Shown here piece by piece: positions 46,851 through 57,546 of a stretch of DNA of 64,000 bases. Source of the stretch: Saposhnikovia divaricata (taxonomy: Eukaryota; Streptophyta; Magnoliopsida; Apiales; Apiaceae); NCBI GenBank assembly GCA_036435485.1, contig CM071596.1:19184001-19248000 (forward strand), in the 5' to 3' direction. The first letter of the stretch is position 1. Each line of letters starts with the position of its first letter. The translations under genes and the position numbers were made by a program. The notes under the pieces are model-generated. The model made no database searches and had not been told where the DNA came from. It saw only the letters and a list, made by a program, of their open reading frames with translations.

Positions 46851-48127
46851 TGTTGAATATTGAACACACAAAAGAATACAGAGGGGGGGGGGGAGGGTGA
46901 ATGGATTCTTGAACTTTTCTTGTTCTTGAATCTGTTTTGGAGTATGTAACAAGATATGTGTTATGTGTGTGCAGAAATATGAATGTAGCTAATAAACAAC
47001 ACAAGACACGATATCACTTTAATCTAATATTTTATTAGATAAAGATTTGCTACAACCTGTGAATACAAATGATAGTATTCTCAGCTTCATTTTTCTCAGA
47101 GAGATGTACTCTTAGAATGTATCTGAAAAACTTAACTTCTAAAGAAGTGAGATTGTGCCCTTATAGAACATGAGCACAACCTGCTTACTACAAATAAGGT
47201 TACAGGATAAATTACTTTCTCGTATTTCTATCCTTTTTGAGCAAGCATCCAAACGGCTACAGGTTTGACTTCTTGAGGTTCTGCTCAGATCCACTTCTTT
47301 AGCTCTTTGTCTCTTGTACATCTCTCTAAACTTCTTTGTAGGCTTTCCAAAGTACTTTACAGCTTGTGGTCCATAAAGCACCTTGGATTGTTGCAGGTTT
47401 CTGACTTGTACAATTCCTTCAGTATTTTGTCTCCAAGATTGTATTCGAGAAGTGGCTAAGTGTTTGATTCGCGAACTAGAATTGACTTGATCGATAACTC
47501 TGAGTTCTCAAATACTGTAAAGTTGACATATCGAATCACTTCTCGAATAGCTCTTTTCTTCGGGAATCCTTGAGTTGTCGAATGAAGCATTTAACTTATC
47601 GAATCCCTGAGATATCGAATAGCTTTCTGAGTCTTTGAGATATCGAATGAGCTTTGACTTGTTGACTCCTGGAGAACTCGAATGATTCTTTGACTTGTTG
47701 ACTTCCTGAGTTCTCGAATAGAGTAAAAGACATATCGAATCTCTGATATATCGAATAAGATATCGAATAGTGTCTTTTGAGATATCGAATCCCTGACTTC
47801 TCGAATGCTAGACTTCTCAAATATAACAAACATACTTATCGAATTGGTACTTAGGCAAATTTTCATTCTCCAAACTCTAACTGTGTTTATTTTGACAGCC
47901 TTGTTCTTCAAGCTTGAGGCATGAACCTTGGAACTTCTTTCAAGCATTATTCTCTGACTTTTAAGTACAATTACACAGATAGAAATTGATGCCTATTACA
48001 AGTACTAAACAAGTAGAAACTCTACAACTAGAGGTTCCCTCAGTTAGAGGTCATGTAAGTAATGCAAAGCATTACAAACAATTAGGCTTGTTATTAGATG
48101 TATTCAGGCATGCCTCCGTGACTAACA
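46851..48127 (-). repeat. 3' LTR of a SIRE-type copia retrotransposon
   Basis: On the minus strand it starts TGTTAGTCACGG (48127) directly after a polypurine tract and ends ATATTCAACA (46851), so it has TG...CA ends. A C-run (46883-46893 as G on the plus strand) lies near the end, as in SIRE-like LTRs. The start TGTTAG is shared with the solo LTR at 23412. The partner LTR is outside the window. Confidence 0.75.
47531..47844. repeat. Iterated TCGAAT motif in the SIRE-type LTR
   Basis: TCGAAT occurs 14 times in 314 bp (starts 47531, 47543, 47578, 47599, 47615, 47643, 47678, 47714, 47735, 47751, 47763, 47785, 47801 and 47839). It is usually preceded by TA or TC. Intervals are irregular, so this is not a simple tandem repeat. 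It lies in the first half of the LTR as transcribed (U3). Confidence 0.85.
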
Positions 48128-51100
48128 ATCTCCCCCAAATTGTGAATAAGACCCTTAGTCTCAATTTCATGTCTGATAACAAGCCTGACATACATAAAGA
48201 TAGAACTCTGATAGTACATGTATGAAATTTGATTAAGAACATGAATAGAACTACAAGGTGAGTAATCTTACACAATATGGTGAAATACCAGCCATTCTCA
48301 TTTGATTCCTTCTCCATAGCTCTGGCTTGTAGATCTTTATATGCCTTCTGTTTTCTTTCTTTTTTCTTCCTTGCATTCTCATCCATAGCTCTTTTGATTT
48401 CTGCCATAGCATCCAATTCGTCAAGCAGAATAGAGTTCTTGAAATCTTCAAGTACTGGTTTCAGAATGTTGGCAGGATAGTGATTGAGTAGGTTCATTCT
48501 TATATTGACATGATATCCATTTTTCCTCCTATACTTCACCATATAGGGATTGAGTTGAACTCTACACAATCCCTTAGCCCTTAGCTTTTCTGCTTCAACT
48601 TCAAGTCTATCAATTTCCTTCTCCCTTTCTAGCCATTTCTCAAAGCACCCTTTTCTGATTTTTTCTGCATGATCCCTCTTCATCTTTACAAAATCAACTA
48701 ACTCCAGCTTCCATACCCTCTCCACTTTGTCATTAGCATCCAGCAGCGCAATAATTCTTTCTATGTCATACAACTTACCCCAATTTTGACACTGCCCTTG
48801 TTTGAATTTCTTCTCCCTTCCATCAGTATATTTGATCTCAAGACAGTCATTCACAATGGCAGCATAGTAGATTCTTTGAGCTCTTAGATATTGTAGTTGG
48901 TCTTCATCAAAGTCTTCATCTAGTGGTTGGTGTTTCAGTCCTGGATAGATAGTTAAGGCCCTTGACTTAGGTAACTTCACTCTTTTTGCAGCATGCTTGA
49001 ATTTAACCTTTTTCACTCCAGTGCTTGGCAAAAACTTATGACCTTTGCTTGTAGACCACTGTAGTATACCTTTAGCAGTTTGCTTTTGGAAACGTACAGA
49101 TGGTTTCTTGATTTGTATCTTCTTATCTTCTGGAGGTGGCAAAACAGTTGCAGAGGCCATGGGTGTAGATTTTGGCAGGTAAGTACTAACTGTATTCACC
49201 CTAGACTTAGAGTCTTGTGTTATGGTGAGATTACAGTTAGCAATGCCTAAGGCTTGTTGTTTTCCACTTTTCCTTTCATAGACCTTGCCTTGGTCATCAT
49301 TACCATTCTTGTCTTTGCCATCTTTCTTCTTATCTTCATCACCCTTATCACTCCTGTGATGACTTCTCCTCCCATCACTCTTGTCTTCATCTTTATCATC
49401 TTTATTCCTCCTGATTTTGGCCATTTTTTGAACAATGCCAGTTGCAATGAAAGTTTTGAGAATATTTAGTGCTTCCAACTCTTCAGCAGTCCTGACTCCT
49501 TGCTTTTTAGTTAGTTTTTCAATGATGAGACTATGGTTATGAGGAATAAGATGCTTGGGGATGACCAGTTGCTTAATCTCATCAATTCTTTTTCCAAATT
49601 GATAGATGATAGTTCTAGGATTTGTAATTACTTCAGGCAATCTTGAGGGTTACTCATTCCTCAGGTCATCATATAGACTCTTGTTGTTCTTATTCTCATT
49701 CCTCTTCTCAATCAAGTTGATCAACTCATTTACCTCAGAGAATTTTAGGGCCTGAAGAGTCTTGTAGGTTAGATGCCATATGTTGGACCTTGCCACCATC
49801 ACTATCTCTTTGAACCACACACTGTCAACTCTCTTAGACACCACAGTGAGGTAGTCAATCTGCTCCTTCAAACTCCTCAGATAAAGTTGAGTGTCACCAA
49901 CCTCTTCTCTAGAGACTTTCAGAAACTCCAAGAATGCATCATCGTGGTAGACATTAGACTTTGCAACTTCTTGTAGCTTGGCCTCAGTAACTACCTTTAC
50001 TTCTACAGGCTTGGCATTTACAGTCTTAGAGGATGGAGGTTTGTCAGATGGCATACTCCCTGCAACTACAGTAGTAGTGATGGTTTGCTGTTGGCCACTT
50101 GAAGTAGTGATGTGCACTGGTAGATAAGTAACAACTGGCAGAGTAGTTAGAGGTTCATCAATTTTGGCTTTCCCTTTGCCTAGAACATGGGTTGTAGCTT
50201 TTGAAGTTCTTGTTGATTGACCACCCTCAGTTATGGTAATGCCTCTCTCCTTAGGTCTCTCCTCTTTAGGTTTCTCCCCCCTTAGGTTTTGAGTTCCTTA
50301 AGGTCCTCTTCTTCCCCTTAGGCATGTTGTCAGGCACAGAGGCTGGAGTAGTGGCCTTTGGGTCGGAAGAGGTGGGATTGGCATATTCATCAGGAAGAGA
50401 GAGCCCCATGTGCTTCATCATTGCAGACATCATCTGTTGTTGGTAAAGAAGGATATTAGCTGTGGTGGTGGCTTGAGTGTCCAACTGCTCAGAGAGGGTT
50501 GCAACTGTGTCTGTAAGATGACCATTTGACTGTTTGAGAGAGACCACCTCCTTTTCAAGAGTATCCACCTTGGTGAATAACTCAGTGGCCTTGAAACCAG
50601 AGAGAGATTGATCCTTGAGTCTCTGCACCTCATGCTTGGTCATGTCATGGAGAGGAACATCAGTCACCAATTTATCACCATATTGGTTGTCAAAAAGAAC
50701 TGTAAGGGCTGCATTGACTTCTGTTGTTAGAGTTGACAATTTTTCCATGTGAGTAGCCATACTTTTGACAGACCCTTGAACCAATAGCATTGAGTTGTCG
50801 ATTTTGATGCATTCAAACTTGCAGAGTTGAATATCCTTGAGAACAGTGTCCAGTTGAGGGACTTTGGCATCAAAGGCCCTTTTTATTACCTGCACCTCTT
50901 TGATTGGGGCTGCACACACTTCATTAACTTCTGCCTTGAGGCCCTTACTATGATAGTGTGCAGCCTTTATAATTCCCTTGTAGGTGTCATTCATTGCTTC
51001 ATACACATCACTAGGGGTGAGAGACTTGGCATTGGACCCTAGTGAAGTGATGTACTCTTCTCTGATGTACTGAAGACCATCTGAAAGAGAAATGCCATAT

Positions 51101-52568
51101 TTCCCTTGCAACCAAGCATCTACATTACCATCTCTTTCAGCCTCATTTGCTATTTTCTCCTTTTGCATCTCCACATCTTCCTTATGGCATAGCAGAATGG
51201 CTTCATATTGAGGATTTGGCATGTTTGAGGTAACTTGATGTTGTGCAATCTTGACAAACTCAGGAATCTGATCCACAACTAATCTTTGAAGTGCTTCAAC
51301 CGTCAATTGTGGTGGAACAGACCCTGATCCTGGAGCACTGTCATGTTGCACAGGCTTCAGCCATTGTGACATAAAGTCAGAGCTAGAGCTAGGCAAGCTA
51401 GACTCCTCAGTTACAGATGCAACTTCTGTAACCGGATGGAATAACTCTACTACTGGTGTCTCCAAAAAAGTGGGATGAGTTACACCAGTAGTTGAAACAG
51501 GCACAGAGTCTCTAGTAAAAACTAGTGGAACCTTTGTGTTTTTGATGGTGTCATTAGGATATGCCCCAACTTGCATTCCCTCACCATCTAAATGTGGTTC
51601 CTGAGTGGTGAGCAAAGTGTCACGCATTAAGTCACTTGAGTCCATTGGCTCACCAAGAGAAGAAAATTCTTGGTGATCAATGCCTTGCTCCTCAATTGCT
51701 TGAGTTGCAGGCTTCAAAGAAATTTGAGATGTAGATTCTGGAAGAGAGGTGTCTTTTAGAGTAGATTTTGACAACTCCCCCCGAGAGATAGAGGGAATTT
51801 CAAGTGTGATGTGCTCTCCACTCAGTGTAGTGCCAGCCTTATCACTCCCTTGTGCTGACTCAGTACAGGTAGGTGCATTGGGGAGGATGCTTGATTCTAT
51901 AGATGCACCCTGTTGAGAGGATACATCTAGTGAGCTATTTGCCCCTGATTTTACACCTTCAGCCATTTGTGTGACTGAAGAGGTGGCTTTGGATTTCTTC
52001 TTCTTTGGTCTCTATAAGGGTGACTCAAGTTCCTCACTCTCTAGACCTAATTCTACAGCCAATGCTGCTTCTATCAAGATATTCAAGGGCTCAGATTCAA
52101 TCTGTTTTCTCTTCTTCTTCTTCTTCTTCTTCTTCTTCTCCTTTTTACTAATAACACCCTGTTGAGAGGATGATGCAGGTGGCTCTGTGTTTGGTAGAGT
52201 GTTTGTTTGAGGGGGTTGGTTAGCAAGCCCTGGGTTAGCATTTTGTTCTACTTGCTTGGGCTGTGCTAACTCAGATTTGGAGGCAAATATTGGCATGTTG
52301 TGGGGGTAAGACTCAAATAACCTCTGCATATGAGGGGTTATTACAAGTCTCACATCCACATCATTCCTAGTGTCCAAATTACCAAAAATAAGTTTGGTCA
52401 TGGACCTAGGGTAGCCTATTCTAGTCTTATCTAAACCAGGTAAATCAGCCAAATTCTTATCTAAATAATTAAGTACAGACTGAATGAATCTGGGAAAGAA
52501 GATATCATTACCTCTCTTGGTTGTGTTCTTACCAAGTTTTCCATAGAGCTCCTGCATTATGAGCTTAC
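48072..52568 (-). pseudogene. Env-like 3' ORF of a SIRE-type element, broken and interrupted by Athila
   Basis: Four consecutive open pieces (52557-52012, 51966-50266, 50117-49650 and 49640-48072) form one large decayed frame. In-frame stops lie at 52012-52014 and 49650-49652. A shift in a six-C run (50276-50281) causes the stop at 50266. The sequence is Ser/Thr/Pro-rich, with a lysine run, a probable coiled coil (about 50800-50430) and a Lys/Asp-rich segment near 49300. The position between (absent) pol and the polypurine tract matches the env-like ORF of SIRE elements; no membrane segment was confirmed. The frame is open up to the Athila LTR junction, so the insertion split it. At the far end it runs through the PPT into the LTR. 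Family assignment rests mainly on position. Confidence 0.6.
48128..48141 (-). other. Polypurine tract of the SIRE-type element
   Basis: On the minus strand TTTGGGGGAGAT immediately precedes the TGTTAG LTR start. This fixes the transcription direction as minus. Confidence 0.85.
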
Positions 52569-54003
52569 TGACAAGGCCGTCGCGTGCCTATCAAATAATA
52601 ATTTCTAACAATCCTTCTAACTATGTAGTAGGGTAAGTCAGAGTCGATCCCACAGAGACAAACGTATCAATCACTAGTTGTTTCTGATTTAATTCGGCTA
52701 AGCAAGTAACACAATAAATATTGAGGATTTATTAAACTAAACTTATACTAATTCGAATTGTGTTTATATTAATCAAATGTTAAAAACATCCAGAATTAAA
52801 TATCCCCACTAGCATGAATTGATGCAATCGTGAATTTCCTCCCCAAATCAATCGTATATATTACTCAAAAGGAAAGATGCGCCCTAAAAATACCAATAAC
52901 CTCTCTCGAGTATTAATAGCTTCTCTTAAACTACAATCAATCCTATTCTCATGGTATCATGTAATTTAGAGACATTAATTACAGCACCCTAAATTCCTAA
53001 CAATCCATTCTACCTATTCTCATGGAGAATTTCATGTTCTTACTGGATAAATCACAACCATCTAAATCCAACTCTCGTTGATAATTAGATATAGTTCAAA
53101 CAATACACATAATCACGTCTGATTTGTAATTGTTAATTAAAACAACTCAATAAGCAAGAGCAATTAAACAATCAAATTGGGGGAAGTTGGAAATTCACAC
53201 ATCAATCATAACTAGGGTTCTACTTAACCCTAGATTAATTATCTACTCACTCATAATTAAATTAACAAAACAAGAATTATAAATTGAACAAATCATATTA
53301 TAAAGAAAAGAGAAAGAGAAAAACCTTTAATCTTCAAAGAAAATAAAAGCTCTCCACAAATCTCCCCAAAAGATGTTTACAAAGTTCTAATGTGTGTATC
53401 TGTTTTTTTTTCGATCCCCAAATTAATCACCTAGATGAGTTTTTATAGTGTTACAAGACTTAAGTAATTGCCTTAAATAAATAGGCCCAGCTAAAAGTAA
53501 TTAGAATTATATTACAAATAGGAAAAAGGATCAAAATTCTGCAGTAAAATTCCCGCACAGCCACGCACGGGCGCAGCTGCGCGAGGAAGGGCGCAGCTGC
53601 GCGCAATGAATTCTGCTCCCAGTGCTTGAAGGGCGCAGCTGCGCGGCTGAGAGGCGCAGCTGCGCGAACTGCTGTCTGTCGAGCACTCCTTGACAAAATA
53701 AAGGCTGCACTTCCGCGTTTTGTTGCCTGGTTCGTGTTGCGCTTTAGCATCATTGCGAACAATTTATTAAGCCTCAAATCTTTATCAACGATCCACAATT
53801 CCATCACTTCTTCTCACAAATTCATAAAGTCATTGTTCGGAGCCAAAAACACCGTAAAATCGTTAAATCCCTTCAAACTTGGCAATACTTTATTTCCTGC
53901 GATAAACTCATCAAAAACTAATTAAATACTCACGATTATTCGCAAAAACACTATAAATGTGGAAACAAAATCCTCTAGAGTATATACAAAATACACTCTA
54001 TCA
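52569..54003 (-). repeat. Athila 3' LTR
   Basis: On the minus strand it runs from TGATAGAGTGTATTTTG (54003) to CGGCCTTGTCA (52569), 1435 bp. It carries four GCGCAGCTGCGC palindromes. The left flank CTTAC is the presumed half of a target duplication whose partner is outside the window. Confidence 0.88.
53571..53665. repeat. Four GCGCAGCTGCGC palindromes in the Athila 3' LTR
   Basis: Perfect 12-bp palindromes at 53571-53582, 53591-53602, 53633-53644 and 53654-53665 sit in an otherwise AT-rich LTR. Spacing between starts is 20, 42 and 21 bp, close to whole helical turns. The 5' LTR has them at 63921, 63941 and 63983 before the window ends. Confidence 0.95.
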
Positions 54004-55766
54004 AATATCCCCACACTTAGCATTTTGCGCGTCCTCGTGCAAACTAACATAATAAATATACTAACTAATTAATACCACTTCCGTAGGTGATCACGGTTAC
54101 ATTTAACATATGCAACAAGTCCTTTAAACCCCTAGGTAGCCCTAGTGGACGAGTAAGGTCTCGTGAGGTTTTATAGTGAATATACCCACAAAATTCATCT
54201 AACTCATGCAAAAGACCATACTTCAACACAACATCACACACACCCGTCCTCTCATGCCACTTCCGCTAAAGAATCAAAATAAAAATGCAATGCCTTGGTG
54301 TATAGAGTGCAAGTATCCACATGGTCTACTCAAAGAAGATGCATAAGATCATAGAAATTCATGTCAAATGTAAGAATAGGTTGGTAAAAATGCTAAGCAC
54401 ACAAGAGCACATCTTTGAGACAAAATCTGGGATCTCCTATGCCAAAAGCAAAAACTCACCGTTCACTCACAAAAATATTCACTCAAAACAAAGGGTAAGT
54501 GTTTCACTCAACTCCAACAATATCATAAACATGCTTCGTCCTTGATATCAATCTAACTCTTAACACAACATACATCATTGATGACAATCAAAAGGTCTTT
54601 TATAAGGTTGTAATGGGGCTAGGGACAAGGTATGTCAAGAAAGCCAAAGAAGGTTAAGTCAAAAGCTAGTACCCGACAATGGAATTCAAACAATTCCCAT
54701 ACTTATTAAAACCAAAAAAAAATATTTCCCCACACTTGAACTTTTATTTATAAACAACTTGACTAGTCGAGACAAAGTAGGATCATAAAAGATAAGAATG
54801 CTCTCATATTTATTTTTTTCATTTTTTTTTCATTTTTTTTTTCATTTTTTCTTTCAAGAGAGCAAAATAATAGCAAGAACAACGATCCCATAAATATGAT
54901 TTAAAACTTCGACTAACAAGCTATGAACCAAACCCCAAATATTCCCCCAAAATTATGATCACATATAAACCCCCCTTTATGCACACCTTATCACTCCCTT
55001 ACAAACAATACTAGCCTTTGACAATTAGGTTCAAATTTAATGTAAGGCCAATAGAATAAAAAGGATAATGGCAAGTAATGTGGTGTGTCGCCGAAAGAAT
55101 AAGATTAATCTCAAAGGGTTAACTATTTGATAAATGGTTTGGAAATATGGGAAATATGAGGTTATACCTAATTGCCTTTATCATCTTATCATCAATTAAT
55201 GTCATGCATCTCAAGAAAGACTTCAAGCAAGTGCTAGCAATGTAAACGACAAGTGGACACTCAAGCAAATGAATAGTCATGCAAAAGATATGCATATAGG
55301 CTCAAAACTCACTTGGTGTGACAAAAACATAATCAATCCCAAAGTAACAGTCTCTCTAACGCATCTACTTGTATTCAAAGCATATAAACCAAATTACCTT
55401 GCATATATTCATGTCATTCTAATCACTTAGCACATTTAATAAGTCTACTAGTTTCTACTTGCTAGTGTAAGTGTGTGCACAAGAACATCACATATCACTT
55501 CTCAAACAAAAGCATCCATAAACACAAGATTTCTAAGCATGCATGGGTGTATTTACGCAAGTAATCTTCACATGGCTGGAAATATTTTTGGTATTTTTCA
55601 ATTTTTTTAGAATTTTTTTTTAATTTTTTAGAACACAATATACAACACAAAACACAATATACAACACAAATATACAATAACTACTGCTTACCCCTAAAAT
55701 TGCCCCCAAACTTGAAATCTTCAGTGTCCTCAGTGATGACAATAAAAAGAATAACAGAAAACATAC
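54004..55766 (-). other. Athila noncoding region between env-like ORF and 3' LTR
   Basis: The bases next to the LTR form the polypurine tract (AAGTGTGGGGATATT on the minus strand, 54004-54018). The other 1.7 kb is AT-rich with T runs near 54820-54850 and 55610-55620. No ORF is supported. Long 3' noncoding stretches are normal in Athila elements. Confidence 0.7.
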
Positions 55767-56954
55767 CTAATTATCCTCAGAGCCGCCCTCCTCAGGTGGT
55801 GTATCCGGAGGTGGATAAACAGTGTGAGCTCCATAAATAGGCCATGTAACCTGCACTCCCTGCTGTTGATACACCCCATCCAAGGCATGAGTTAAATCCG
55901 CAGCAAATCGACTATTGATGTCATGCGAGGTATCCAACCGCCTCATTAGACGCCTAAACTGAGAATCACTAAAAACCACGGCACCCTGACTGGGCTGTGA
56001 CTGAGAAGGGCCCGATGTACCGCCTCGTCTAGAAACTCTCTCCTCAGGTGGTGGATTACCACCTCCAGCAGCATCAATCACATAACCAAGACCTCTAGGA
56101 TGAGGAACGCCGCCCGGCCACTCCGTCATCCTGTTAATAGCATGGTGGTCAATATTAGCAGTAGGCCGCTGCAGAATCTCATCAATATGCCAGCGGACAC
56201 CCACAGCATAACACAAATTAGTAACAATAACTGCATGCGGGATCCCTCCGGTAGTGCCACCATTCAAGAATTTCAGGATATTCTAGTGAATTAATGACCC
56301 AAGATCAATCTAATGTCCGTTTAGAATTGCCCACAAAATGATAGCTCGCTCGACGGAAACCTCGGTGACATGTGATGAAGGCATTATGCGAGCACTTAGA
56401 AAAAGGAACCAAGCCCTCGCATATCGAATCAATGCAACCGCAGGGAAGTGAAGCGGCTCAGTCGTGCCTGCCTTACATTTCCAAACCGTGCCCGGCACAC
56501 ACATCCCTGTAATAATAGCCTCCAAATCAACGTCCGCTTGGGTCTTGAGTGTCCAATTCTCAGCACCCCTAGGTCTAGCCGGCTGAAACACAACACGTCG
56601 AATAGCCGCTGGCCCATAATCCACAATTTTGCCCCTTACCATAGCTAACCCATTTTTCTCCATCTTAGCGTTAGCATAGAACTCCTTTACCACACTCAAT
56701 GGAATCGACTCCGGCTTGGCACAAAAATCCGTCCACCCCCTTTCATCTACCATATCCGCCAACTCACCATCCTCACTCGAGGGTGCGAAACCCCATTCCT
56801 TAATTACCAATCTCATCATTAAACTATCAAACTCATCTTGCGCTTGTCGAGAAACAAATATTTCATTATCAAACTCCTCCTCCGTAGAGGGGTTCGAACT
56901 ACTACCACCCACCATCCTTTGTTTCTTAGGAGCCATAATCCAAACACTTAGCAC
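55767..56954 (-). pseudogene. Athila env-like ORF, two in-frame stops
   Basis: The first piece starts at 56954 or, more likely, the ATG at 56936 (MAPKKQRMVGG) and runs to TAG at 56310-56312. A second TAG lies 27 nt on at 56283-56285. The same frame then continues (GGTTGGIPHAVIVTNLC) to 55767. Motifs such as ERGWTDFCAKP, VKEFYANAK and VRGKIVDY fit the plant Athila env-like or putative-plant-transposon protein domain. Both breaks are TAG. Without readthrough the product is about 208-214 residues. No clear membrane segment was seen. Confidence 0.75.
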
Positions 56955-57360
56955 AAATAATCAACAATTGCAACAACCCTAAAAATCTTACACACAATAT
57001 CCCAATTCCAATAATTCAATTCAAACAAAACAAAATAGAAGGAAACAATTGTACCCACTTGAATTGAAGATGATAACCTTGTAAGAACTCCCCCAAACTT
57101 GAATTAGAGAATCCCTTGAAGCTTTATTGGAGGGTGAATGAATTGGAATAGAGAGGGGATTTGTGTGTATAGGTATAGATATAGTGTAGATGGGTTAGGA
57201 GAAAAGATTAAGTTGAAGAGGATTTGTGTTTGGAGAATTGTAATTTGATGGGAGGTAGTTTTTTTAGGGTTTGAGATTTGAGAGAAAATTGATTTTGTGG
57301 GGATATTAGAGAAATGGGGGAAAGATGGGTTAAGTAAATTTTTATTTTTTAGAGGGGTAG

Positions 57361-57435
57361 GCGCAGTTGCGCTGGTTGGTTTCTGTTCTGCAGTCTCTCA
57401 GCAGCGCTGCTGCGCAGAAAATGGCGCAGTTGCGC
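57361..57435. repeat. Second GC-rich palindrome cluster at the pol-env junction
   Basis: GCGCAGTTGCGC at 57361-57372 and 57424-57435 differ by one base from the LTR palindrome. GCAGCGCTGC at 57401-57410 is a related perfect palindrome. This internal cluster repeats the LTR theme. Confidence 0.85.
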
Positions 57436-57484
57436 GAGTATGCTTTTGTTTTTCAATTTTTTTTTTTAAAGGAAAACACAAAAG

Positions 57485-57536
57485 CTTGGGTTGCCTCCCA
57501 AGTAGCGCATTTGTTTAATGTCGTTAGCCCGACATT
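57485..57536 (-). promoter_or_regulatory. Two perfect RNA hairpins just after the Athila pol stop
   Basis: On the minus strand, 10 nt after the pol stop, AATGTCG-GGCTAA-CGACATT (57536-57517) forms a 7-bp stem with a 6-nt loop. CTTGGG-AGGCAA-CCCAAG (57502-57485) forms a 6-bp stem with a 6-nt loop. The second resembles a motif I recall from many Athila-like elements at this place. A role in splicing, env expression or RNA handling is unproven. Confidence 0.8.
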
Positions 57537-57546
57537 GTCACGTCAA

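Noticed and set aside
53460..53925. Frames with repeated RAAAP or related residues in the Athila LTR
   Set aside because: They are translations of the GCGCAGCTGCGC palindrome array, not a coding gene.
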